From positions 80,374,244-80,438,243 of the forward strand of contig JAVIAB010000051.1 of NCBI GenBank assembly GCA_032433765.1: a stretch of DNA of 64,000 nt, in the 5' to 3' direction. Shown here one piece after another: positions 8,680-20,845 of the stretch (its first letter is position 1; each line of letters opens with the position of its first letter). The translations under genes were made by a program, and so were the position numbers. The notes under the pieces were generated by a model. That model did no database searches, had not been told where the DNA came from, and saw nothing but the letters and a program-made list of their open reading frames with translations. The DNA comes from Megaustenia siamemsis (Eukaryota; Mollusca; Gastropoda; Stylommatophora; Ariophantidae).

Positions 8680-9845
8680 TAGTATACTTGGGTTAGTTTC
8701 TGCTTGCTTTAGTCTTCAATGGGTTAGCCTCAGCTTGGTTTAGTCTCGGCTTGGGATAGTCTCAGCTAGGGTTAGTCTCTACTTCGGTTCGTCTCAGCTT
8801 GGGTTAGTCTCCGCTTGGTTTAGTATACTTGGGTTAGTTTCTGCTTGCTTTAGTCTTCAGTGGGTTAGCCTCAGCTTGGTTTAGTCTCGGCTTGGGTTAG
8901 TCTCAGCTAGGGTTAGTCTCTACTTTGGTTCGTCTCAGCTTGGTTTAGTATACTTGGGTTAGTTTCTGCTTGCTGTTATCTCTGCTTGGGTTAATCTCAG
9001 CGTGTTAATCTCTCCTTGTGTTAGTCTCTGCTTGGGTTAGTCTCTGCTTGAGTTAGTCTCTGCTTGAGTTAGTCTCTGCTTGGGTTAGTCTCTCCTTGTG
9101 TTAGTCTCTGCTTGAATTAGTCTCTCCTTGTGTTAGTCTCTCCATGAGTTAGTCTCTCCTTATGTTAGTCTCTCCTTGTGTTAGTCTCTGCTTGAGTTAG
9201 TCTCTGCTTGGGTTAGTCTCTCCTTGTGTTAGTCTCTGCTTGGGTTGGTCTCTGCTTGAGTTAGTCTCTCCTTGTGTTAGTCTCTGCTTGGGTTAGTCTC
9301 TGCTTGGGTTAGTCGATCCTTGTGTTAGTCTCTGTTTGTGTTAGTCTCTGCTTGGGTTAGTCGATCCTTGTGTTAGTCTCTGCTTGTGTTAGTCTCTGCT
9401 TGGGTTAGTCTATACTTGTGTTAGTCTCTGCTTGTGTTAGTCTCTGCTTGTGTTAGTCTATCCTTGTGTTAGTCTCTCCTAGTGCTAGTCTCTGTTTGTG
9501 TTAGTCTCTGCTTGGGTTAGTCTATCCTTGTGTTAGTCTCTCCTAGTGTTAGTCTCTGCTTGTGTTAGTCTCTCCTTGTGTTAGTCTTTCCTTGTGTTAG
9601 TCCCTGCTTGGGTTAGCCTCTGCTTGGGTTAGTCTCTCTTTGTGTTAGTCTCTGCTTGGGTTAGTCTATCCTTGTGTTAGTCTCTGCTTGGGTTAGGCTC
9701 CTCTTGTGTTTCACTCTCCATGTGTTAGTCTCTGCTTGGGTTAGTCTATCCTTGTGTTAGTCTCTGCTTGGGTTAGTCTATCCTTGTGTTAGTCTCTGCT
9801 TGGGTTAGTCTCTTCTTGTGTTTCTCTCTCTATGTGTTAGTCTCT
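8680..9845. repeat. Minisatellite, 16-bp unit TTAGTCTCTGCTTGGG
   Basis: About 1.17 kb of a 16-bp unit. The first 300 bp are a more diverged, longer-period version (TTTAGTATACTTGGGTTAG, CAGCTTGG variants); from about 9000 the 16-bp period is regular. Common variants are TCCTTGTG and TATCCTTG. No coding potential. Confidence 0.95.
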
Positions 9846-10180
9846 GCTAGGGGTATAATGCTGCACCTACACTACTCCCGTGACGACCGTTATGTCGACT
9901 CGAAAGTGTCCTTTTTACGTTACGCCATTTGTACAGAACGTAACGCATTCAACAGAACAGCATGAACCATCAGGATGATCACCTTGTAGGTTACTGAAAC
10001 GGGGGCTGAGGAGATTTGGGAATGCCCTGCCTGCAGCGACGCCATTCAGTTCTAAAGGTTATAAGTCTTATTATTTTTAAAAATAATGAATTGCTCAGCT
10101 CCTATATATTTAAGTTGCCGACTTTTCTGCATTTCTTTCCGGAGTCTCTCATTTTCTCCACTCTGGTTCAGCTCCCTGTT
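9846..10180. other. Unassigned
   Basis: Single-copy within the window. No convincing ORF or repeat. Confidence 0.4.
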
Positions 10181-10480
10181 CTACATCAGTTTAGTTTCTC
10201 TGTTTTTCTGCTCTCCGATTTCTCTTTTCTTCTATTCAACTCCTCTGTTTTTCTTTTATTAGACTCCTCAGTTTTCTTATAATGCCAGATTTCTCTGCTT
10301 TTCTTGCTGTCCGACTCCTATTTTTTTTACTGTCAGACTCATATTTTTCTACTATACGACAATCCTGATTTTCCTCCGATCCGACTACTCTATTTTCCCC
10401 TCCTATCCAACCATTCTGTTTTCCTACTGCTCGTATCGACTCCTCTCTTTACAGAAGTCCAGCTCAAAATCCACCCAGAT
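10181..10480. repeat. Degenerate pyrimidine-rich repeat
   Basis: Imperfect copies of a roughly 24-30 bp unit built on CCGATTTCTCTTTTCTTCTA / GACTCCTCTGTTTTTCT. The resulting open frames are by-products of the repeat. Confidence 0.6.
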
Positions 10481-10499
10481 TGTCTCCCTCTTGAACAAA

Positions 10500-10985
10500 G
10501 ATGAGATTATCAAGATTATCTGTCGAATAAACTAAACTATGTATTTTCTCTCTCTCCCCCCCCCCTCACAAAAAATGCGATCTAGATGATCTGTGGAACG
10601 AAATCAAGATAATCTGTCGAACAAACTAAACTACACTTTTCTTTCTTCAATAGAGACGAAATTCCCTGTCGAGCAAACTAAAATATACTTTTCTTTCTTC
10701 AATAATGAGGAAATTCTCTGTCGAGCAAACTAAACTATACTTTTCTTTCTTCAATAGAGACGAAATTCCCTGTCGAGCAAACTAAAATATACTTTTCTTT
10801 CTTCAATAATGAGGAAATTCTCTGTCGAGCAAACTAAACTATACTTTTCTTTCTTCAATAAAGACGAAATCAATATAATCTGTCCAACAAACTAAACTAT
10901 ACTTTTCTTTCTTCCACAAAGACAAAATCAAGATGATCTGTCGAACAAATTAAACTATACTTTTCTTTCTTAAAGTCGTATTTCT
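10500..10985. repeat. Minisatellite, units of about 51-63 bp
   Basis: Repeats of TGTCGAGCAAACTAAACTAT followed by ACTTTTCTTTCTTCAATA and a short variable spacer. About eight copies, starting around a CCCCCC run at 10,556. Confidence 0.9.
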
Positions 10986-11430
10986 ACCAACAAAACCAGT
11001 CTATTATTGCGCTTCTCACTTGGAACCAAAACACTGCTGCTGGATGTAGCGTTTTGCCGTGTTGTGTCAGGTCTTGGGCAGACGTGCATTAACTTCCATC
11101 GATCCGTTTCCCCGCGCAACATCTGTTATGTAATCATCTGTATCTTAACACAACCTTTTATTTTCTAAATTAAGTTTTCATCTGCAAGATTTTTCTAGGC
11201 CGAAAGAGAGATATCACGTGCTTTAGTTAATAGCGGTGCGGACTAGGCTTATTGTGCTAATGTTGAGTTCGCGTGTACTGTTGGGGATAACGTTAGATTG
11301 AAATGTTTTCAACCGGGTTTGTTCAAGGGAGATTAACAGGAACACTAGGTTTACATAAAAATATGTAATGAGGTTATGATTGGAAGCAGAGGTGGGGTGT
11401 GTCTTATATGACGGTTGGCTATTTATTACA
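10986..11430. other. Unassigned
   Basis: Nothing recognised. It separates two minisatellites. Confidence 0.4.
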
Positions 11431-11895
11431 TGAGATGCTGGCTAGGTGTTTAGGTGAAAAGTTAGCCAGGTGTTTAGGTGAAAAGTTATCTAGGTGATTA
11501 AACGAGAAGTAATCCTGGTCTTTAGGTGAAAAGTTAGCCAGGTGATAAAGTGAGAAGTAATCCCGGCGTTTAGGTGAAAAGATAGCCAGGTGGTTAAACG
11601 AGAAGTAATCCTGGTGTTTAGGTGAAAAGTTAGCCAGGTATTTAGGTGAAAAGTTAGCCAGGTGATTAAACGAGAAGTAATCCTGATGTTTAGGTGAAAA
11701 GTTAGCCAGGTGTTTAGGTGAAAAGTTAGCCAGGTGTTTAGGTGAAAAGTTAGCCAGGTGATAAAGTGAGAAGTAATCCGGGCGTTTAGGTGAAACGTTA
11801 GCCAGGTGATTAAGTGAGAAGTAATCCGGGCGTTTAGGTGAAAAGTTAGCCAGGTGATTAAACGAGAAGTGGTCCGGGCATTTAAGTGGAAATTT
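11431..11895. repeat. Minisatellite of two alternating 24-bp units
   Basis: Unit type 1 begins GTTTAGGTGAAAAGTTAGCC. Unit type 2 begins GATTAAACGAGAAGTAATCC. They alternate or occur in short runs, giving partial 48-bp periodicity. Because 24 is a multiple of three, the minus strand stays open for 136 codons, without evidence of being a gene. Confidence 0.92.
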
Positions 11896-12125
11896 GGCAA
11901 GGCGTTACTTTGGCTTGGTGTTTAGATTTAAAAAAAAACCTGCTTAGTGTTTAGGTTAGTAGATGTTAAAGTGTTTCGGTAATAAGGTTGGGTGTTTTCG
12001 TGACATAATTTGGCAAAGTGCTTCTGTGTGAAAAGGGTTGACGAGGAATTATATGAGCTTGTCTGGGTTCTACGGTTGGTTAACGAGTTGTTATATGATT
12101 TGTTAGCTAGCTGGTTTGTGAGACT
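11896..12125. other. Unassigned
   Basis: Nothing recognised; G/T-rich plus strand like its neighbours. Confidence 0.35.
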
Positions 12126-15100
12126 TTAGCTAGAAGTTCTGTGAGAGGTTATCTGTTGGATCTTTGAGAGGTTGACTTTGGTTCTGTGAGAGGTTATCTG
12201 TTGGATCTTTGAGAGGTTGACTTTGGTTCTGTGAGAGGTTATCTGTTGGATCTTTGAGAGGTTGACTTTGGTTCTGTGAGAGACTGTTGGTTCTGTGAGA
12301 GACTGTTGGTTCTGTGAGAGGTTGACTGTTGGTTCTGTGAGAGACTGTTCGTTCTGTGAGAGGTTGTCTGTTGGTTCTGTGATAGGTTGACTGTTGGTTC
12401 TGTGAGAGGTTGTTGGTTCTGTGAGAGGTTGACTGTTGGTTCTGTGAGAGGTTGTATGTTGGTTCTGTGAGAGGTTGTCTGTTGGTTCTGTGAGAGGTTG
12501 TCTGTTGGTTCTGTGATAGGTTGACTGTTGGTTCTGTGAGAGGTTGACTGTTGGTTCTGTGATAGGTTGACTGTTGGTTCTGTGAGAGGTTGTCTGTTGG
12601 TTCTGTGAGAGGTTGTCTGTTGGTTCTGTGAGAGGTTGTTGGTTCTGTGAGAGGTTGACTGTTGGTTCTGTGAGAGGTTGTCTGTTGGTTCTGTCTGTTG
12701 GGTTGTCTGTTGGTTCTGTGAGAGGTTGTTGGTTCTGTGAGAGGTTGACTGTTGGTTCTGTGAGAGGTTGTCTGTTGGTTCTGTGAGAGGTTGTCTGTTG
12801 GTTCTGTGAGAGGTTGTCTGTTGGTTCTGTGATAGGTTGACTGTTGGTTCTGTGAGAGGTTGACTGTTGGTTCTGTGAGAGGTTGTATGTTGGTTCTTTG
12901 AGAGGTTGTCTGTTGGTTCTGTGAGAGGTTGTCTGTTGGTTCTGTGAGAGGGTGTCTGTTGGTTCTGTGATAGGTTGACTGTTGGTTCTGTGAGAGGTTG
13001 ACTGTTGGTTCTGTGATAGGTTGACTGTTGGTTCTGTGAGAGGTTGTCTGTTGGTTCTTTGAGAGGTTGACTGTTGGTTCTGTGAGAGGTTGTCTGTTGG
13101 TTCTGTGATAGGTTGACTGTTGGTTCTGTGAAAGGTTTACTGTTGGTTCTGTGATAGGTTTACTGTTGGTTCTGTGAGAGGTTGTCTGTTGGTTCTTTGG
13201 GAAGTTGACTGTTGGTGCTGTGATAGGTTGACTGTTGGTTCTGTGATAGGTTTACTGTTGGTTCTGTGATAGGTTGACTGTTGATTCTGAGAGAGGTTGT
13301 CTGTTGGTTCTTTGAGAGGTTGTCTGTTGGTTCTGTGATAAGTTGACTGTTGGTTCTGTGAGAGGTTGTCTGTTGGTTCTTTGAGAGGTTGACTGTTGGT
13401 TCTTTGAGAGGTTGACTGCTGGTTCTTTGAGAGGTTGACTGCTGGTTCTTTGAGAGGTTGACTGTTGGTTCTGTGATAGGGTGACTGTGTGTTCTGTGAT
13501 AGGGTGACTGTTGGTTCTTATAGAGGTTGACTGTTGGTTCTGTGATAGGTTGACTGTTGGTTCTGTGAGAGGTTGTCTGTTGGTACTGTGAGAGGTTGTC
13601 TGTTGGTTCTGTGAGAGTTTGGCTAGTGCTTTTGTGAGAGGTTCGCTAGTCGTTCTGTATGAGGTTGACTGGTAGTCCTGTGAGAGATTGTTTGTTGGTT
13701 CTTTGAGAGGTTGTTTGTTGGCTCTGGGAAAGGTTGTTTGTTGGTTCTTTGAGAGGTTGTCTGTGGTTCTGGGAAAGGTTGTTTGTTGGTTCTTTGAGAG
13801 GTTGTCTAGTGTTTCTGTGAGAGGTTGTTTGTTGGTTCTTTGAGAGATTGTCTGGTGGTTCTGTGAGAGGATGTTTGTTGGCTCTTTGAGAGGTTGTCTG
13901 GTGGTTCTGTGAGAGGTTGTCTGTTGGTTCTTTGAGAGGTTGTCTGGTGGTTCTGTGAAAGGTTGAATGTTGGTTCTTTGAGAGGTTGTCTGGTGGTTCT
14001 GTGAGAGGTTGTTTGTTGGTTCTGTGAGAGGTTGTCTGGTGGTTCTGTGAGAGGTTGTTTGTTGGTTCTTTGAGAGGTTGTCTGGTGGGTCTATGAAAGG
14101 TTGCCCCTTGGTTCTGTGAGAGGTTGTTTGTTGGTTCTATGAGAGGTTGTTCGTTGGTTCTGTGAGAAGTTGTTTGTTGGTTCTTTGAGAGGTTGTTTGT
14201 TGGTTCTGTGAGAGGTTGTTTGTTGGTTCTATGAGAGGTTGTTTGTTGGTTCTGTGAGATGTTGTCTTGTGGTTCTGTGAGAGGTTGTTTGTTGGTTTTT
14301 TAAGAGGTTGTCTGGTGGTTCTGTGAGAGTTTGTTTGTTGGTTCTTTGAGAGGTTGTCTGTGGTTCTGGGAAAGGTTGTTTGTTGGTTCTTTGAGAGGTT
14401 GGCTAGTGGTTCTGTGAGAGGTTATTTGTTGGTTCGTGAGAGGTTGGCTAGTGGTTATGTGAGAGGTTGTTTGTTGGTTCTGTGAGAGGTTGATTGTTGG
14501 TTCTTTGAGAGATTGTTTGTAGGTCTGTGAGAGGTTGTTTTTTGGTTCCTTGAGAGGTTGGCTAGTGGTTCTGTGAGAGGTTTTTTGTTTGTTCTGTGAG
14601 AGGTTGATTGTTGGTTCTTTGAGAGGTTGTTTGTTGGTTCTTTGAGAGGTTGTTTGTTGGTATGTGAGAGGTTGTTTGTTGGTTCTGTGAGAGGTTGTTT
14701 TTTGGTTCCTTGAGAGGTTGGCTAGTGGTTCTGTGAGAGGTTTTTTGTTGGTTCTGTGAGAGGTTGATTGTTGGTTCTTTGAGAGGTTGTTTGTTGGTTC
14801 TTTGAGATTTTGTTTGTTGGACTGTGAGAGGTTTTTTTTTTTGGTTCCTTGAGAGGTTGGCTAGTGGTTCTGTGAGAGGTTTTTTGTTGGTTCTGTGAGA
14901 GGTTGTTTGTTGGTTCTTTGAGAGGTTGGCTAGTGGTTCTGTGAGAGGTTTTTTGTTGGTTCTGTGAGAGGTTGGTTTTGGGTCCTTGATAGGTTGGCTA
15001 GTGGTTCTGTGAGAGGTTTTTTTGTTGGTTCTGTGAGAGGTTGTTTGTTGGTTCTGTGAGAGGTTGTTTGTTGGTTCTGTGAGAGGTTGGTTGTTGGTTC

Positions 15101-15195
15101 TGTGAGAGGTTGTTTGTTGGTTCTTTGAGAGGTTGTTTGTTGGTTATGTGAGAGTCTAGCTGTGTGGTTATGTCGGTAGTTCTGTGAGAGACTAG
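12126..15195. repeat. 3-kb minisatellite, about 23-bp unit
   Basis: Unit GTTCTGTGAGAGGTTG plus a variable end (TCTGTTG, ACTGTTG, TTTGTTG or GCTAGTG). More than 120 copies. The left part is enriched for CTGTTG units and the part from about 13,680 for TTTGTTG and GCTAGTG units, so subtypes spread locally. Plus strand is G/T-rich and almost free of C runs. No gene. Confidence 0.97.
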
Positions 15196-15833
15196 CTAAG
15201 TATAATCAAAGTAACAATTATTTTTGTTCTTGATTACAGCTTTACCTCCTCAAAATGTTCTTTACTCTTTTGCTCTTTTCAACATTTTTCAAAAGAGATT
15301 CAGGAGCAGAAAGCGAAAACCAGTCTTTAACCATTTTTTTTTCTTTTTAATGCAAGAATATACTAGAAAATAAAGAAGTGAGATAACACAAATCTGTTGA
15401 TAAAATGTCTCCACCATTTCTAAAACTTCGACTTAATGTCTAGTGTAGGGTTACTCATTCTGATGGCTGGGAGAGAACACTTAACAACCAGTTCTGATTG
15501 ATTCAAGGGCGAGAAAAGATCTCGATTTTGGTTGGGGCTCTGTTTTTGACATTGGATAAGCTGAAGGATTGTGTGCACAAGAAATCTAATTTGTTACACG
15601 AAATTTGAGAGAGTGGTTAAATGTGTTCAATGTCACCTAACACGAGTGAGCTTCTGGGAGATGTTTTGTGGCTCAAGACATTGCACGACGCGAGTGAAAA
15701 AAGAGTGCAGGAATCTTTCGTTGCAGGTTTTTCTTACGCATCCGCATTTTCTTTTTTCTTTAGATGATGAGGAAAGAAGACTGAAGATAAAGAAATGTGT
15801 GAGTGTTAAATGTAATGAACGAAAGTGGAGTTG
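15196..15833. other. Unassigned
   Basis: Ordinary AT-rich sequence. An 88-codon open frame at 15,571-15,837 resembles nothing I know. Confidence 0.4.
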
Positions 15834-16050
15834 GTAAATAAAGAGACTTGTAATTTAATACAAGTGAGGAGGAGAGATAACAACCAAATAACAAAGCAAG
15901 TCCTCATGTGGGAAACAACAGGTAAGAGGAAAAGAAGCCGACCCAGTGAGACACTGAGAAGAACACTGATCAGAGAGGCAAGAGCAAAAGGAATCAGCTC
16001 CCTCAAGGAGATAGAGTTGCTTGTATAGAACAGAGACAAATGACGAGATT
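15834..16050 (+). pseudogene. RTE-like C-terminal fragment, family F
   Basis: The frame reads WETTGKRKRSRPSETLRR and then ISSLKEIE, the tail pattern (W..GKRKRGRP..TWRR) typical of the end of RTE-like polyproteins. A related copy is at 58,208-58,460. No catalytic part is present. Confidence 0.6.
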
Positions 16051-16880
16051 TTATAAAAGATCTTTACAAGGATTGAAAACTGCTAGAATATAAATTTAGA
16101 TAAGAGAAAGAGTATCTGGGTCTATGTCCTATGGGCCGGCTACGGCTCGACTGGTCAATAGAAAGATTGAAATTAATATAATTGATTGAGTAAATGGATA
16201 GATGGAGAAGTAGGAAATTTATGAGGCATAATACATTACTATTTGTAAATTAATGAGTGATAGAATACTATAAAATAAATACACAATATAGAAGTACTAA
16301 AATTGGAATAGAAAGAAACGCAGAAATAAAGCGAAAGAGGTAGAGAGATAGAAAAAGAAAATGGACGATATATACATCAAGAGCTCTAGAGATGAAAAGT
16401 TTCATTCTGAAAAAAAATTTGTCTCAAAGAAAATAAGGATAAACAGACTGAGGAGTGGGCGGACAGACTAAGAGACTGACATTAGAGATAGAGAGAGTGT
16501 TGAAAGTGAAAGAAGGAATAATTTTTGTTAAAAATGAAGTAGGAGTGTAGTAAAAGAGCTATGGATAAATATATCATTGAGAGAGGCAGTGAAAGATGAA
16601 ACGTTTAAATAAAATTCTGAAAAAAAATAGAAAAAGGAAAGAGAAAGGTTTGAGATGAAAAAAAGCGAGATACAGGAGAGAGAAAACAAATCAAATGAGA
16701 TAAAAAAAAAAAGGAAAATCTAGCGAAATAAAAAACATTGGCGAAAAACAGGGAGAGTATGAAGCTAAGAAATAAGAGGAGTAAGATAGAAAGTGAAATA
16801 TGAGAATTAAAGGACGAAAATAAAAATAAAGACGGATGTGTGTGGGGGTGTGAATGATGAGTAACGGTATTATTTTTTTT
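16051..16880. other. Purine-rich, AT-rich unassigned segment
   Basis: Many short GAGA and AAATA runs; no gene supported. Confidence 0.4.
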
Positions 16881-16883
16881 AAA

Positions 16884-16944
16884 GAGGAATAGAGAGAGAG
16901 AGAGAGAAGGACAGAGAGAGAGAGAGAGTGAGAGAGAGAGAGAG

Positions 16945-16978
<34 letters not shown>
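16884..16978. repeat. (GA)n microsatellite
   Basis: About 95 bp of AGAGAG with few interruptions. Confidence 0.95.
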
Positions 16979-17189
16979 AGGATATAGAAAATAAAAAGGG
17001 ATATTAATATTTGGGGGTAGTGACAACTAAGCAGGATTCAGCCGAGCAATAATTCGTATAACATGGTCGCACAGCTGCGACTTCCAATGTGAAAGATCAA
17101 CAAGGCTTTTTCGTATTTTTTGTTGTTCTTGTCTTGGAGAGCATTACCAACCACGCCAAGATACGAAATACGAAACGAAATCAACATTT

Positions 17190-17530
17190 TCTTCAACTGA
17201 CCTTTATGCGGTATATGTATATGGCCCTTTTCGTCTTGTCAGACAGAGTAGTGTGGAGGCTATTGTGTATTTTTTGAGGTTTTGTTTTTGTCGAACAGCT
17301 TCTCTCGTGGCTAATTCTACCAATGTTTGACAAACACACACGGCCACAGAATGAACAAGTCAGGCCCACTGATCCACAAGGTTTTCCATCCTTTTTCATG
17401 AGTCTTTTCTCTTCTAGGTTTTGCCTTAGTACAGGGTCAAATAATGTTATACCATTCCTTATACATGCTCTCCATGATGTGCAATCACTTGCCAGATGTC
17501 CCAAGTCATTTTCACAGATGGAGAAGTCAT
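17190..17530 (-). pseudogene. C-terminal C2H2-type end of an RTE-like element, family E
   Basis: On the minus strand the frame carries HLASDCTSWRAC, then EEKRLMKKDGKP, then a zinc-finger-like CSFCGRVCLSNIGRISHERSC. This layout (WR..., EEKR linker, C..CGR....IGL.SH) is the usual last part of many RTE-like polyproteins. Only the tail is present (103 codons). A related end is at about 51,885-51,990. Confidence 0.65.
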
Positions 17531-17659
17531 TTAGAGATGATTTACATAATGCTGTGACGCTTCAGAACTGTTCTTATTTCCATCTGGTAAAATAAGTAAT
17601 AAAAGCTTCATGGTCATTCTAAATCGCAGAAACGCTTCTGTAATTGGAAGACACCAAAG

Positions 17660-17678
17660 TATATATATATATATATAT
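17660..17678. repeat. (TA)n microsatellite
   Basis: Short TATATA run inside otherwise unassigned sequence between two retroelement tails. Confidence 0.85.
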
Positions 17679-17739
17679 GCAAATGTGGCATGGACAAAAG
17701 ATATAAAAGCTAAACTCATACAAGAGAATAGCTACAGAG

Positions 17740-18617
17740 TTATTGAGTTATTGAGTTATTTGCGGGTCATCATCATTGCACTCCGAACATGTCCATAGGT
17801 GCTCAGATCCCCTCCTCAGCAATTCCCTCAGTGTCCAGCGACTGACGACTCCAGTTCTATGTTGGTTGATAAGTCTTCTTACACGGCCACCAAGTTTCTC
17901 ATTTCTGGCCGTGCCCATCTTAACTCCCATTTCCATCATCCGAAGAAGTGACGTGGATCTGTGTTTGTCGAAGTCCTGTGCTCTTCCAACATCTCGAAGG
18001 GCATTGATGATGTCCGCCCGATCTATCGGTTGCCCGTCCTCAACGACAGCGCAGCTAGCCAACCTGTCCGCTCTCTCATTTCCCCGTACTCCCGCATGTC
18101 CAGGGACATAGACAAAGGTGACCTTACGTATTTTGGATTTCTGCAACGACTCTACCCATTGCATGCGTACATAGCCCGCCTCCACTTTTTTTATCATGCT
18201 CATCGAATCACTCAGTATACATGCGTGGATGTAGTCTTGTGACTGTAACCATTTGAATGCCTTGGTCACTGCCATCACCTCCATTGTCATGCTACTCGTG
18301 GTCATGGCGTATGCACCACTGTCTTCCTTGGCTATTCAGCCTGCTGAGCGGGCTGTAAATGCCCATGCACTTCTTTCGTGTCGTCTTACAGATCCGTCTG
18401 TATAGATGACTGCATCTTTCTCATCGGTACTATCGCAGATGAGACCGTTGACCTCAGCATTAACCACGACCGGGTTCTGTTCCCTACTTTTCCTGTCGAG
18501 TGTGACAATACATGAGAAAGTTCCCTTGAATGACGTAGGCACCGGTATCCACTCCTCACCAACGCTGATATTGATAAGCCCACAGACCTGTTTGATGACA
18601 TCTTCTGCCCGGCCCAC
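17740..18617 (-). pseudogene. RNase H domain at the 3' end of a non-LTR retrotransposon (copy 2, best preserved)
   Basis: Reading on the minus strand from 18,617: an N-terminal linker, then AVIYTDGSVRRHE (first catalytic Asp), a TGA stop at about 18,333-18,335, then in the same frame MTMEV (Glu), LSDSMSM (Asp), YVPGHAGVRGNERADRLA (last Asp), a C-terminal extension and CNDDDPQITQ. All four RNase H acidic residues are present; the single in-frame stop is the only visible break. RNase H removes the RNA of the RNA-DNA hybrid during retrotransposition. The placement at the element's C-terminus fits the I/Nimb group. The 3' tail at 17,740-17,757 is AACTCAATAACTCAATAA. The upstream reverse transcriptase is missing. 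Confidence 0.85.
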
Positions 18618-19224
18618 CCATGATTTGCCATGATAGCTATAGAAGAGTATATAAATGGAACAAACAATTAGTAAAGCTGAAGTTTGAAATTAAAGGAACA
18701 GTGGGGAATACCGGAATTTATGACAGAAATGAAAGTGGGAAAATACAATAATGACGGTTTCAAAGTAATGGGTTACTACTCAATTGAGAGTCGTAGGGGA
18801 ATATTAAGGGGAAAACTCATTTGTGGGAGATGAAGGGACCTTGAGTTTATTCCTTTTATGGGGAAGACGGACAGAGATAGAAAAAGAGAAGGAGATGGGA
18901 GAGCAGAATGATGAGAGAACACCCTAAATAAGTAAGCTGTAGATGATAGAGACGAAAGAAGATAAGTGATGCTGATAACAAAAAAATTAACAGTGAGGAG
19001 TTGATAACAAAATGGCATAAGGTTAAAGGTCAGGTTAGAGAAAAAACTAAATAAGAAAATAACACAAACATGGAAAGGATATATTTTATTATTGTTTTTT
19101 TCCCTCACTTTAGAAAATGTGAAAAATGTTCTTGGGGAAAACTTGAGGACGAACATGGATAACACATTTGCAGGAAATTTGTGAAGAATATTCATCAACG
19201 ACAATTAGAGCTTCTATGTGCTGG
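18618..19224. other. Unassigned
   Basis: AT-rich. A 142-codon minus-strand frame (18,776-19,204) is hydrophobic but low-complexity and resembles no family I know. Confidence 0.35.
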
Positions 19225-19755
19225 CTAAGAATAGGTCTGGCAAAAAGTAATTTTAATGCCATGAAAAATATACTAACAACAAAACAAATATCAGCAGGGC
19301 TGAAACTAAGAATAGCAAAATGTTACGTATTCTCAATATTCCTGTATGGTGCAGAAACATGGACATTAGACAAGAAAGCAGAACAGAAAATTGAAGCCTT
19401 TGAAATTTGGATTTATAGAAGAATAGGTAGAATTGGATGGAAACAAAAGATAACAAACGATGAAGTTTTAAAACAACTGAAAATAAAAAGAGAACTACTA
19501 AATACAATTAAGACAAGACAAATGAAATTTTTGGGGCATGTTAAAAGACACAACAGCCTACTAAAAGTAATATTGGAAGGAAAAATACAAGGTAAAAGAG
19601 GCAGAGGCAGACCAAGACTAACATGGACGAGTAACATCAAAAGATGGACAAGTCAATCTATGTCAGCCTGCACCATCAAAGCAAAAAACAGAGTAGAATG
19701 GCGATCCATGGTAGCCAACCTTCGTTGCGGAGAAGGCACGCGATGATGATGATGA
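19225..19755 (+). pseudogene. RTE-like reverse transcriptase 3' end, family B
   Basis: One open frame of about 170 codons: LAKSNFNAMKNIL, LYGAETWTLDKK, IWIYRRIGRIGW, FLGHVKRH, GKRGRGRPRLTW and WRSMVANLRC, ending with the CGATGATGATGATG tail at 19,740-19,754. 5' truncated after the palm domain, otherwise the least damaged B copy here. Confidence 0.85.
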
Positions 19756-19986
19756 TGTGCTGGCTCACGGCAAAAATGGGTTCATGTTTTATATGTAGAC
19801 CTAGAAACAAACACAGAAAAATCATTCTTGAAATATAGACGGCAGATTTCAAGGGCACAAGGAGAAAGATTATCAAAGGACATGAATTACCGAAGCGCTA
19901 TTGTTGGCCCAAACAGTGGATGGTGGAAAATGGAGAGTAGAATAGAATTAGACATTTCACATAGACGCTGTTCAGGTAGAATAATG
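19756..19986. other. Unassigned
   Basis: Between an RTE tail and a minisatellite. Nothing recognised. Confidence 0.35.
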
Positions 19987-20470
19987 CTATATGTTTTGTA
20001 TGGGAGTTTGGATGTTTGTGTATTGGTGTTCTTGTTTGTTTGTGTATTTCTGTGTTTGTGTATTTGCGTATTTGTGTGTTTGTATGTTTGTGTGTTTGTG
20101 TATTTGTGTATTTGTGTGTTTCTGTATTTGTGTACTTGTTTGTTTATGTATTTCTGTTTTTGTGTTTGTGTATTTGTGTGTTTGTGTATTTTTGTATTTG
20201 TGTATTTGTTTGTTTGATGTGTTTGCGTATTTGTGTGTTTGTGTATTTGTGTACTTGTTTGTTTTTGCCTTTGTGTGTTTGTGCATTTGTGTATTTGTGT
20301 GTTTGCGTATTTGTGTATTTGTGTGTTTGTATATTTCTGTATCTGTGTGTTTGTGTGTTTGTGTATTTGTGTGTTTGTGTGTTTGTATATTTGTGTATTT
20401 GTGTGTTTGTGTACTGTTTGTTTGTGTATTTCTCTGTTTGTGTGTTTGTATATTTGTGTGTTTGTGCATT
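19987..20470. repeat. GT-rich minisatellite (TGTTTGTGTATT-like units)
   Basis: Six- and twelve-base units TGTATT/TGTTTG in mixed order. All three plus frames and the minus frames stay open (Cys/Val/Phe-rich or Thr/Asn/His-rich). This follows from the repeat and is not taken as coding. Confidence 0.92.
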
Positions 20471-20845
20471 TGTGCGCGCATGTGAATTTTCCAAGTGTTC
20501 TTAAAATGTTAAAATTCCTGTATAATTTTTTGTGTAGCGTTTATTACAACACTGTGGGGCCTACACATTCCGACCCAAATAATCAAAGTGGGAATATTCT
20601 ACAAACAGTCCTAACAATAAAAACAAAGTATTATGATATAGAGGACTCCTCCATCTTATTGCAATATTCCTGGACATAAAATAAAGAAACTAAGAAACCA
20701 GCAAAGGAAAGTGTTTAACTAACTTCAGTCAGAAACGATTTATATGAAGAGTTCAAAAGAGAGATAAAGAGAAAAGACAAGAATAAATAATAGCATTAGG
20801 GCATCACTTTTTCTATCTACTAATCAGATGCAAATTCATCATCAT
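20471..20845. other. Unassigned
   Basis: Nothing recognised. Confidence 0.35.

Noticed and set aside
8680..9845. Telomere-like TTAG repeats
   Set aside because: The period is 16 bp, and TTAGGG or TTAGG runs are absent.
19987..20679. Cys/Val-rich 'membrane protein' frames and Thr/Asn-rich opposite frames
   Set aside because: Simple-sequence GT array readable in all frames.
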